Virus record (IMG/VR): IMGVR_UViG_3300030060_000361
Location: 1-24,225 of that record
Direction: 5' to 3' (one strand)
Source of the DNA: a virus
Length of the DNA stretch: 24,225 bases
Shown here: positions 15,204-22,165 of the stretch, piece after piece
Layout of the letters: the number at the start of each line of letters is the position of its first letter
Position numbering within the stretch: position 1 is the first letter of the stretch
The notes under the pieces: generated by a model
What the model was told of the DNA's origin: nothing
Database searches by the model: none
What the model saw: the letters and a program-made list of their open reading frames with translations, nothing else
Made by a program: the position numbers and the translations under genes

Positions 15204-18200
15204 TTAAAACAGGAATATTACCTCTTCCTGTGCGGTCAATGCTGAACCGTCTTGTTTAGTGAAGGCTCTAAACACATAGTTTAGGTTTCCTGATGCCGCA
15301 AACTGAAAGTTTACATTGGCAGTAGATAAATTACCTTTCTTAAAAAATGGCACAACCCTTATCGCTTTACCTGTACTTTCTTGGGCCTTTGCGATTGCAA
15401 CTGTACCAACTTTAGAACCTTCTGGCAAAGTTGCACCTGCCGCAGATATGGCAATATTACCAGTATTATCTGAACTAATTGTTGCACCACCTAAATCAAT
15501 CGTACTTGCACTTACGAATAATGTTCGCCATCTTAAACTAGCAGAACCAAGATCGTATGTATCATTTGCCGCAGGTATAATATGTGAGTTAACTCTTGCA
15601 TTGAAAACAACTGTATCTGAGGTTGCGTCTCCTAAAGTAACATTACCAGTAGTTGCAAGTGTAGTGAATGAACCTGCTGCCCCACCACCTGTTACATCAG
15701 TTAAGAATGCTAGAGTACCACTACCATCTTGTAGTGTGATTGTTCTATCTGCTGTAGGATTTGTAACTGTTAATGTAGTTTCAAAACTATTCGAACTACT
15801 ACCTTCAAAAACAATTGAACTATCAGATAAATTTAAACCTGATACTGTAGGACTTGTTAATGTTTTATTTGTTAAAGTGTCAGTAGTTGCACGACCAACA
15901 AGTGTGTCTGTAGCGTTTGGTAATGTAAGTGTTCTATCCGCAGTTGGGTCTGTAACTTGTAATACAGTTTCAAAACTATCTGCTGTACTACCTTCAAAAG
16001 TTAATGTGCCACCTACTGTTAAGTTTGTAATACTTGGACTTGCGTCTAAGGCAATAGCAATATTATTATCACTTACAGTTGTTGTAATATTACTACCACC
16101 TTCAAAGTTTAGTGTATCTGTCGCCAAAGAAACAGTATCGTTTGATCCACTATCCGCACCAACAGAAAGTGCCGTAGTAATACTGGCAGTTGAAAGAGAT
16201 GTTACAAGTCCTTTTGCGTTGGCAGTTATAACTGGTATAGCAGTTGAACTACCTGTGGCACTTGTATCTGAATTTACAGTTGCAAGTGTAACCGCACCAC
16301 TTGATGATACAGTAGCGTCCCCACTAAACATACCATGAGTTATAACAGTACCAGTTGCATTTGGTAAAGTGATTGTTCTATCTGCTGTTGGATCTGTTAC
16401 TGCTAGAGTTGTTTCAAAAGAGTCCGCAGTAGAACCTTCAAATATAATTTCATTAATATTTGGACTTGTTAAAGTTTTATTTGTAAGTGTTTCTGTTCCT
16501 GTTAATGAAACAAAACTATCACCTTGTAGTCCTGCATTGAACTCACCAAGAGTACCAGTAAATGTTCCTAAATCATCAAGGTCTATGTGTAATGTATTGG
16601 CATTACTGTTAATCGTTTTATTTGTTAATGTATCAGTTGTTGCCTTACCAACAAGTGTATCACTAGCACTTGACGGGAGCGTTAGTGTAATATCACTTGA
16701 CGGATTGCCTGGTGTTAAGGTTGTTTCAAAACTATCGTCAGTAGAACCTTCGAAGACTAGAGAGCCTGTAATGGTACCAGATAATGCGATTGTGTCTGTA
16801 GCGGCATTACCAAGTGTGATTGTACTACCTTGTGTTGATGATGTACCAACAACTGTTAAGTTACCTTCAACTTGTACATTAGCACCTGACATAGTAAGTG
16901 CCGCGGTAGATGAACTACCAGACTTGATGACTAACTCACCTGAACTATTTGTAAATCGACCAAACTCTGTTCCGTCATCTTTTAAAATTATATCTTGTTC
17001 ACCTGCGTCTAATACAATGTCAGTTGCCGCGTCTAATGTAATACTACTATTACTATCAATCTCAGCAATTACAGGTGTTGTTAAAGTTTTATTTGTAAGT
17101 GTATCAGTTGTATCTTGCCCTACTAAAGTTGTAGTAGCGTTTGGTAATGATACCGTTCTATCTGCTGTTGGATCTACTGTGGTTAAAGTTGTTTCAAAAC
17201 TATCCGCACTTGATCCTTCAAATACTAAAGCATTCTGTACTTCTATTGTAGAACTATCAACCGTAGTAGTAGAACCTTGTACAGTAAGATTACCTGCTAC
17301 TGTAACATTACCTGCGGCAGTTACATTTGCACCAGTAAATGTTAAGGCGGTTGTTGAACCTGATTTAACAATCAGATTACCAGATGAATTTGTTAGACTA
17401 CCATATTGTGTACCGTCATCTTTTAAAACTACATCACCGCCACCTGCGTCTAATGTAATATCTTGTACAGCGTCTAACTCAATACCACCTGTACCAACTA
17501 TCTCAGCGATAACTGGTGATGTAAGTTGTTTGTTTGTTAATGTTTCACTACCTGTTAATGATACAAAACTTTCTGATTGTAATGCACTATTAAATTCTGC
17601 AAGTGAACCAGTAAGTGTATTATTACCTAAATCTATACTTTTATTTGTAAGTGTTTCACTACCTGTTAAAGAGGCGAAACTATCACCTTGTAGTCCTGCG
17701 TTAAACTCTGCCAGTGTACCAGTAAATGTACCTAGATCATCTAAATCAATATGTAAAGTATTTGCATTACTATTGATTGTTTTATTTGTAAGTGTTTGTG
17801 TTGACGCTAAACCAACTAAAGTATCAGAAGCACTTGATGGTAAAGTTAAAGTTATATCTGAACTTGGATTACCAGGTGTTAATGTTGTTTCAAAACTATC
17901 TGCTGTACTACCTTCAAAAGTTAAACTACCTGTAATTGTACCACCAAAAGCAATAGTGTCTGTAGCGGCGTCTCCTAATGTTAAAGTACCACCATTAAAT
18001 GTTGTTGTGCCTGTTACTGTAAGATTACCACCTACATCTAAATTACCTGCGGCAGTTATATTTGCCCCACTAAATGTTAATGCTGTTGTATCACTTGAAC
18101 TTGATTTAATTACTAACTCACCTGAACTGTTTGTAAACTGACCAAATTTAGTACCACCATCTTTTAATTGTATATCGCCACTGTCAGCGTCTAGTGTAAC

Positions 18201-18719
18201 ATTACCACTAGCGTCTAGTGAAATGTTAGTACCATCAATGTGATTGATTTGAGGTGTTAATAATATTTTATTTGTAAGTGTTTCTGAACCTGTAAGTGAA
18301 ACAAAACTATCATCTTGTAATGCGGTATTAAATTCTGCTAATGTACCTGATAAGGTATTGCTATCTAAATCTATTGACTTGTTTGTAAATGTAATTGTAC
18401 CAGAGGCGTCTTGGGTATCAATATATGCCTTAAGACTTTCACCAGAATGTATTGATATAGATGAAGCACCTGCAAGTGTATCACTATCAATAGGTGCTGT
18501 GCCAATAAAGTTACCACCGTCAGATTGTATCTGAATAAAAGTACCCGCTGAGGTTGCATTAATTGTTGTATCTGTTAGTGAGGAAAGAGTAGTAACATTG
18601 GTAACGGCACCACCTGCCGCAGGGACTTCAACTGAAACCTGTTGTGGACCAGCAGAATTAGTCGAAGTAATCTTCGCTTTTTTCTTGTTTGAATTTGATA
18701 CTCTACCCTTTAATGCCAT
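15204..18719 (-). CDS. Repetitive tail-fibre-like protein, 1171 residues, largest gene in the window
   Basis: The N-terminal 60 residues are Lys-rich and then Thr/Ser-rich (MALKGRVSNSNKKKAKITST) and differ from those of the other fibres. The body carries six FEGS-SFETTL modules. It also has four copies of a second repeat, LAEFN-ALQ-DSFVSLTGSETLTNK, found only in this protein. Near the C-terminus is ANDTYDLGSASLRWRTLFVS, a motif seen in other phage fibres, followed by a unique 75-residue end with PFFKKGNLSTANVNFQFAAS and FRAFTKQDGSALTAQEEVIF that may be the receptor-binding or folding tip. An exact late promoter lies 19 bases upstream. A 38-bp direct repeat (15967-16004 and 17887-17924) is in frame. 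Confidence 0.85.
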   Translation of the reverse strand: MALKGRVSNSNKKKAKITSTNSAGPQQVSVEVPAAGGAVTNVTTLSSLTDTTINATSAGTFIQIQSDGGNFIGTAPIDSDTLAGASSISIHSGESLKAYIDTQDASGTITFTNKSIDLDSNTLSGTLAEFNTALQDDSFVSLTGSETLTNKILLTPQINHIDGTNISLDASGNVTLDADSGDIQLKDGGTKFGQFTNSSGELVIKSSSSDTTALTFSGANITAAGNLDVGGNLTVTGTTTFNGGTLTLGDAATDTIAFGGTITGSLTFEGSTADSFETTLTPGNPSSDITLTLPSSASDTLVGLASTQTLTNKTINSNANTLHIDLDDLGTFTGTLAEFNAGLQGDSFASLTGSETLTNKSIDLGNNTLTGSLAEFNSALQSESFVSLTGSETLTNKQLTSPVIAEIVGTGGIELDAVQDITLDAGGGDVVLKDDGTQYGSLTNSSGNLIVKSGSTTALTFTGANVTAAGNVTVAGNLTVQGSTTTVDSSTIEVQNALVFEGSSADSFETTLTTVDPTADRTVSLPNATTTLVGQDTTDTLTNKTLTTPVIAEIDSNSSITLDAATDIVLDAGEQDIILKDDGTEFGRFTNSSGELVIKSGSSSTAALTMSGANVQVEGNLTVVGTSSTQGSTITLGNAATDTIALSGTITGSLVFEGSTDDSFETTLTPGNPSSDITLTLPSSASDTLVGKATTDTLTNKTINSNANTLHIDLDDLGTFTGTLGEFNAGLQGDSFVSLTGTETLTNKTLTSPNINEIIFEGSTADSFETTLAVTDPTADRTITLPNATGTVITHGMFSGDATVSSSGAVTLATVNSDTSATGSSTAIPVITANAKGLVTSLSTASITTALSVGADSGSNDTVSLATDTLNFEGGSNITTTVSDNNIAIALDASPSITNLTVGGTLTFEGSTADSFETVLQVTDPTADRTLTLPNATDTLVGRATTDTLTNKTLTSPTVSGLNLSDSSIVFEGSSSNSFETTLTVTNPTADRTITLQDGSGTLAFLTDVTGGGAAGSFTTLATTGNVTLGDATSDTVVFNARVNSHIIPAANDTYDLGSASLRWRTLFVSASTIDLGGATISSDNTGNIAISAAGATLPEGSKVGTVAIAKAQESTGKAIRVVPFFKKGNLSTANVNFQFAASGNLNYVFRAFTKQDGSALTAQEEVIFLF
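15680..18240 (-). repeat. Six-copy fibre module array in the 1171-residue gene
   Basis: FEGS units run from about 17918 to about 15809 with LTNKT-type linkers. A degenerate seventh (FEGGSNITTTVS) lacks the SFETT part. The LAEFN-ALQ repeat occurs four times, once upstream of the first FEGS unit near 18330. Two units contain an exact 38-bp DNA match. Limits are approximate. Confidence 0.8.
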
Positions 18720-18738
18720 ACAACCCCTAGTATAACAC

Positions 18739-18746
18739 TATTTATA
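18739..18746 (-). promoter_or_regulatory. T4-type late promoter before the 1171-residue fibre gene
   Basis: Exact TATAAATA followed by G on the minus strand, 19 bases before the ATG at 18719, in the 32-base gap after the 113-residue gene. An AGGGG ribosome-binding site lies between promoter and start. Confidence 0.75.
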
Positions 18747-18751
18747 TAGAT

Positions 18752-19093
18752 TTATCTGGTAGCGTTTGGACTTACTGTAACAATTCCTTGAATTACACGG
18801 GTAACTGAACTATCTGAGGTTTTTGTTAATTCAACATCATACACATATCTACCTTCTTCTAATGCGGCAGTTTGTGTAGGTGTAAGTGAGATAGTAATTT
18901 CACCTGTTGTTCTATCGTCTGCAAAGGCAACAGTAAAAGTGGCACTAGCACTTGATGAACTATAAGACTTTCTTATTTGAGACGCACCAGTATGACCAGT
19001 TGTATCAAATAGGGAATCGTCATCATTAAATACCGTAATGGTACTTGTAAATGTTGCCCCTTGGTCTATGAGTAAATTTGCTATTGCAGCCAT
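18752..19093 (-). CDS. Small beta-rich virion-associated protein, 113 residues
   Basis: Begins MAAIANLLIDQGATFTSTIT, then IRKSYSSSSASATFTVAFAD, DRTTGEITISLTPTQTAALE, EGRYVYDVELT and RVIQGIVTVSPNATR. The alternating strands and the closing R-VIQG-VTVSP pattern look like one Ig-like or baseplate-upper-protein-type beta domain. Small proteins of this kind lie beside fibre genes in marine T4-like phages, so a baseplate or fibre-connector role is plausible but unproved. The start ATG lies 5 bases after the stop of the 71-residue gene and has no clear ribosome-binding site, which suggests translation by re-initiation. A GATAAATAG promoter-like sequence overlaps that stop codon. Confidence 0.8.
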   Translation of the reverse strand: MAAIANLLIDQGATFTSTITVFNDDDSLFDTTGHTGASQIRKSYSSSSASATFTVAFADDRTTGEITISLTPTQTAALEEGRYVYDVELTKTSDSSVTRVIQGIVTVSPNATR

Positions 19094-19098
19094 AAAGA

Positions 19099-19314
19099 CT
19101 ATTTATCGTCTTTTGGTTCTTCTTTCGCTGTATCTACTGTTATTTCTTTTGGTATAGTTTGTTCGTAATATTTCAACAATACATCTATCTTTTCTATTTC
19201 TAGTTGATGTTTTAGTTTAGATTGTTGTAATATCTGATATTGTTCTGCATGTAATTTACCTTTTGGCGACAATGCGTCCATATCTATTGTATCAACTTTT
19301 TTTTCTTCAGCCAT
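19099..19314 (-). CDS. Small charged helical protein, 71 residues, unknown function
   Basis: No family recognised. The sequence is highly charged, with a predicted central helix or coiled coil (HAEQYQILQQSKLKHQLEIE, then KIDVLLKYYEQTI) and acidic/Lys-rich ends. It has no membrane segment or signal peptide. The start ATG at 19314 overlaps the end of the dioxygenase gene by 8 bases (ATGGCTGA) and has a good GAGGAG ribosome-binding site within that gene. Overlap with the dioxygenase and the 5-base gap to the 113-residue gene make a three-gene cassette inside the fibre block. A partner or chaperone role for its neighbours is possible but speculative. Confidence 0.7.
   Translation of the reverse strand: MAEEKKVDTIDMDALSPKGKLHAEQYQILQQSKLKHQLEIEKIDVLLKYYEQTIPKEITVDTAKEEPKDDK
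19100..19107 (-). promoter_or_regulatory. Late-promoter-like GATAAATA before the 113-residue gene
   Basis: GATAAATA followed by G on the minus strand, one mismatch from TATAAATA, 6 bases before the ATG. It overlaps the last codons and stop of the 71-residue gene, so part of the match is constrained by coding. Weak candidate. Confidence 0.3.
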
Positions 19315-20017
19315 TATCTTGCTCCTCTAATTTTTTTTCTCTTGCTTTAATCATCTTATCATCTACCACATCAGATGGTGATCCTTGTTTTGTTGGGTCA
19401 AACTCGACATCATCATTAGGCACGCCAAACAATTTATTTAAATCTAGTATGCCAGGACCTACATAACAATTATCTCTTATTAACCATCTTACAGATAATC
19501 TAGCAATATTTGGTTTTGTAAATGCTTGACCTCTATGCATGTCAGTACATGGAAAACAAACTACTCTACCATGTTTAAATGGCACAGTTACATTTTGTGT
19601 TTCATTTATAAAATGACCACCAATATCTTCACCATGTGTATCTTCATCTGCCAACATTAGTATATATGACCAATCATCTGGGTGCACACTATCTGTATGG
19701 TCTGTGCCTTCCATGCCCATAAATTGTATGTTAGTAGAAATCAATCGCAATACAGGTAGTTGTTTCATTCGCATAGCGATTTGATATACTGGGTCTATCA
19801 ACTGATTTGCTAATTCGTAGTTTGCTTGGTCGTAATGTATAACACTTAAATTGTGTCTCTCAAATAATGTACTGCCCATTATTTTATGATTGCCTTTATG
19901 ACCATAAGGCCATGTATGGCGACCTGCAATATTATTTGATTTGCAATTTGATTCGATTACTTTTTGTGATAGTTGCCTTAAATATAGGTCATCAAATATA
20001 TCGTCAAAATATTTCAT
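19307..20017 (-). CDS. 2-oxoglutarate/Fe(II)-dependent dioxygenase, prolyl-hydroxylase type
   Basis: 236 residues. The facial triad is visible: His107-x-Asp109 in GTDHTDS and His161 in FPCTDMHRGQ. Arg173 in ARLSVRW fits the residue that binds the 2-oxoglutarate carboxylate. Between them lie a GGHF turn (133-136) and the VPFKHGRVVCFP strand (146-157), the usual double-stranded beta-helix layout of the P4Hc type. Enzymes of this family hydroxylate proteins or small molecules using O2, Fe(II) and 2-oxoglutarate. They are common in marine T4-like phages and their substrates are mostly unknown. The C-terminal 45 residues are polar and outside the fold. The gene lies between two fibre genes and has an AAAGGAT ribosome-binding site and a TATAAGTA promoter-like element. 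A role in modifying virion proteins is inference. Confidence 0.88.
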   Translation of the reverse strand: MKYFDDIFDDLYLRQLSQKVIESNCKSNNIAGRHTWPYGHKGNHKIMGSTLFERHNLSVIHYDQANYELANQLIDPVYQIAMRMKQLPVLRLISTNIQFMGMEGTDHTDSVHPDDWSYILMLADEDTHGEDIGGHFINETQNVTVPFKHGRVVCFPCTDMHRGQAFTKPNIARLSVRWLIRDNCYVGPGILDLNKLFGVPNDDVEFDPTKQGSPSDVVDDKMIKAREKKLEEQDNG

Positions 20018-20033
20018 TATAATCCTTTCAAGT

Positions 20034-20049
20034 GTGTTCTATTGAACAC
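20034..20049. other. Short hairpin in the dioxygenase leader
   Basis: GTGTTC pairs with GAACAC across a 4-base loop, between the promoter-like element (20053-20060) and the ribosome-binding site. A 6-bp stem is modest. It could lie at the 5' end of the dioxygenase mRNA or at the 3' end of the upstream fibre transcript. Confidence 0.35.
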
Positions 20050-20052
20050 TAA

Positions 20053-20060
20053 TACTTATA
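20053..20060 (-). promoter_or_regulatory. Late-promoter-like TATAAGTA before the dioxygenase
   Basis: TATAAGTA on the minus strand, one mismatch from TATAAATA, immediately after the stop of the 243-residue fibre gene and 35 bases before the dioxygenase ATG. It is placed correctly for a leader with a ribosome-binding site, but the mismatch lowers confidence. Confidence 0.4.
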
Positions 20061-20792
20061 CTACTTAATAAAAGTAACTGTCTGTGAGTTCACTTGGAAA
20101 GCAGGTGATCTTGCACTTCCGTTTTGTGAAGTACCATACTGTAACTGTATTGATGGTGAGTTAGAGTTGGTAGTGTAATAACCAAAGAAAGTATTTGTAG
20201 TATTTGAAGCCGCAGAAGTTTGACCAGTATAAGTTGTTGGTAAACCTCCACCCCCTAACCCGTAAGGGCCAGTTGCACTTGATGATGTTCTACTTAATTG
20301 TGTAAGTGATATGTTAGAAGAAGTATAAGAGTAGTTGTATGAACCAATGTGGTTACCTGCTCTTAATTGACCAAATGTCCATGAAAAGTTAAACAACCCA
20401 GTACCAGTTGGTATAGGTGAAACAGAAGCAGTTGATGAACTTGATTGTCCGTGACCACCTGTATTCAATGTAACATTACTTGGTGAAACAGTTGCAACAG
20501 TTAGTCCGCCAGCAGTACCAAATTCTAATGCCGTAGCACCTGAATTAACTTTGATTGCCTGCCCAGCAGTACCTAAAGATGTAAGTCCAGTACCACCTTT
20601 TGATACAGGTAATGTGCCTAGTCTTGCCTCAGGTAAGATACCTGATCCAATATTTGCCGCGTCTGTTGTATCAGTTGTTGCACTTGCAGCCAAACCTGTT
20701 AGTTTGGAATCGTCAATAGCCGCAGATGCATTGACATCAGCGTTTACAATTGTTCCGTCAGTAATTTGACTTGACTTAATTCTAGTAACCAT
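20061..20792 (-). CDS. Short tail-fibre-like protein, 243 residues
   Basis: The N-terminus MVTRIKSSQITDGTIVNADV with NASAAIDDSKL and the GGTGLTSLGTAGQAIKVNSG motif (about 67-86) are typical N-terminal segments of phage fibre proteins. The GGTGL motif is shared with the 642-residue fibre. Unlike its neighbours it has no FEGS module. Residues 100-243 are Ser/Thr/Asn/Gly/Tyr-rich (LRAGNHIGSYNYSYTSSNIS, GPYGLGGGGLPTTYTG) and probably form a compact glycine-rich receptor-binding or adhesin-like tip. The start ATG has a TAGGAGAG ribosome-binding site and an exact TATAAATA 20 bases upstream. It may be a tip or adhesin that joins a longer shaft made by another gene, but this is inference. Confidence 0.82.
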   Translation of the reverse strand: MVTRIKSSQITDGTIVNADVNASAAIDDSKLTGLAASATTDTTDAANIGSGILPEARLGTLPVSKGGTGLTSLGTAGQAIKVNSGATALEFGTAGGLTVATVSPSNVTLNTGGHGQSSSSTASVSPIPTGTGLFNFSWTFGQLRAGNHIGSYNYSYTSSNISLTQLSRTSSSATGPYGLGGGGLPTTYTGQTSAASNTTNTFFGYYTTNSNSPSIQLQYGTSQNGSARSPAFQVNSQTVTFIK

Positions 20793-20812
20793 CTTTTACT
20801 CTCCTATAATAG

Positions 20813-20820
20813 TATTTATA
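20813..20820 (-). promoter_or_regulatory. T4-type late promoter before the 243-residue fibre gene
   Basis: Exact TATAAATA on the minus strand, here followed by C rather than G, 20 bases before the ATG at 20792 with a TAGGAGAG ribosome-binding site between. A 7-bp inverted repeat, AGTATTT/AAATACT (20811-20831), includes the element, possibly by chance. Confidence 0.75.
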
Positions 20821-20845
20821 CAAAAAATACTTTCAAATTAAATTT

Positions 20846-22165
20846 TTAATATCTTATTACTACCCTATCGCCACTTCCCGGAGCAGCGTCTAGTGTAATA
20901 GTTGTCCCCGAATATGTAAAGTCCTCTGTAGGTTCCTGATCCACACCGTTGATTGTTACAAAGAACTGATTAACATTATAACCACTACCCACAGTAATAG
21001 TTGTAGTTGATCCATCTCCATCTAACACAGCCTTATTCGCATATGAATTAAGTTTAAATGTTTCGTTAGGTAATGTGATTGTTCTATCCGCAGTTGGATT
21101 TACTACTGTTACCGTAGTTTCAAAACTGTCAGCACTACTACCTTCGAATACGATTGAACTATCTGTTAATGATAAACCTGAAACAAGTGGTGATGTTAAA
21201 GTTTTATTTGTTAATGTATCAGTAGTTGCACGACCAACAAGTGTATCAGTTGCCGCAGGTAAAGTTACAGTAACATTACCAGCATATGCACTATGTGCCG
21301 CACTTTGTAATGCCGTGTAGTGTGCGTTAGAACTTTCACAATATAATCTTATAGCAGATTGAGAACCACTGTTCTTAATCTCTATTAAACCTGTTGTAAA
21401 TATAATATCAGAATCCCCAACTAATTTAAATTCTATGGTATCGTCTGATTCGGCCTTAATAGATGTATCACCATCTTCGTCTAATACTAATTCACTACCA
21501 TTTAAATCAAAAGATTTTAATTGTAACGCAACCGTTCCACTATCGTTTGGAAAAGTTATTGTTCTATCTGCTGTTGGGTCTGTTACTGCCAGAGTTGTTT
21601 CAAAACTATCGTCTGTCGCCCCTTCGAATACAATTGAACCCGTTGTTGTAATTGAACCAGAAAATGATCCACTAAATGAACCACCATTAATTGTAGGTGA
21701 TGTTAAAGTTTTATTTGTTAATGTTTCAGTAGCAGTGATTAAAGATACAGTACCAGTTGCATTTGGTAAAGTAATTGTTCTATCTGCTGTAGGGTCTGTA
21801 ACAGCGATTGTAGTTTCAAAACTATCTGCCGTACTACCTTCAAAAATAATTGTTGGTGATGTGATAGTTTGGTCAGTAAATAAGTTTGCCGCAGTTAAGG
21901 CTCTTAACTGTCCACTACTTGTATCAACCATAATGAACTCGTCATTACTTGCCGGGCCTGCACCTAAATTACTTTGTGCTGTAATTGTTGCCGCAGAAAA
22001 TCCAGCAACCTCTGCCTCTAACTCGTTCATCGCCGCAACCAAGTTACTCGCACTAATAGACGAACTTAATTGTGAGATATCACCAAAGTCTGTCGCTGAT
22101 AAAGTGTTAAAGGTAGTCCTTAACTGTTCTATCGTTGCGTCTGCTGCTACTTGTCTTGCTGCCAT
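20846..22165 (-). CDS. Repetitive tail-fibre-like protein, 439 residues
   Basis: The N-terminal 75 residues are distinct: MAARQVAADATIEQLRTTFN, then FGDISQLSSSISASNLVAAM, a helical segment suited to an anchor or trimer coil. Three FEGS-DSFETT modules follow. The stretch SFDLNGSELVLDEDGDTSIK, then SAIRLYCESSNAHYTALQSA, and the last 64 residues (54 identical) match the C-terminal part of the 1017-residue fibre. This protein therefore looks like a shortened relative with a different anchor. The start ATG at 22165 overlaps the 78-residue gene by 19 bases. No promoter lies in a gap before it, but a TATAAATA occurs within the upstream gene at 22221-22228. Confidence 0.84.
   Translation of the reverse strand: MAARQVAADATIEQLRTTFNTLSATDFGDISQLSSSISASNLVAAMNELEAEVAGFSAATITAQSNLGAGPASNDEFIMVDTSSGQLRALTAANLFTDQTITSPTIIFEGSTADSFETTIAVTDPTADRTITLPNATGTVSLITATETLTNKTLTSPTINGGSFSGSFSGSITTTGSIVFEGATDDSFETTLAVTDPTADRTITFPNDSGTVALQLKSFDLNGSELVLDEDGDTSIKAESDDTIEFKLVGDSDIIFTTGLIEIKNSGSQSAIRLYCESSNAHYTALQSAAHSAYAGNVTVTLPAATDTLVGRATTDTLTNKTLTSPLVSGLSLTDSSIVFEGSSADSFETTVTVVNPTADRTITLPNETFKLNSYANKAVLDGDGSTTTITVGSGYNVNQFFVTINGVDQEPTEDFTYSGTTITLDAAPGSGDRVVIRY
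21050..21844 (-). repeat. Three-copy fibre module array in the 439-residue gene
   Basis: FEGS or FEGA units start at about 21844 and recur to about 21148, all of the DPTADRT or NPTADRT type, with LTNKTLTSP linkers. The second unit leads into the SFDLNGSEL block, as does the matching unit in the 1017-residue gene, so the arrays share order and not only units. Limits are approximate. Confidence 0.75.

Noticed and set aside
11322-18141. Very long plus-strand open frames (up to 590 codons) antisense to the fibre genes, and similar ones at 13439-14704 and 21435-22319
   Set aside because: They mirror the repeated FEGS modules, so one stop-free antisense stretch is multiplied many times. Their translations are repetitive Val/Ser-rich reflections of the fibre codons, they show no family motif, and no promoter or ribosome-binding pattern supports them.
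18371-18559. Minus-strand frame of 62 codons inside the 1171-residue gene
   Set aside because: Out-of-frame shadow within the N-terminal part of a clear fibre gene, with no ribosome-binding site.
10151-22165. CRISPR-like array suggested by regular repeats
   Set aside because: The repeats are in-frame protein modules with diverged DNA and no constant short repeat with unique spacers.
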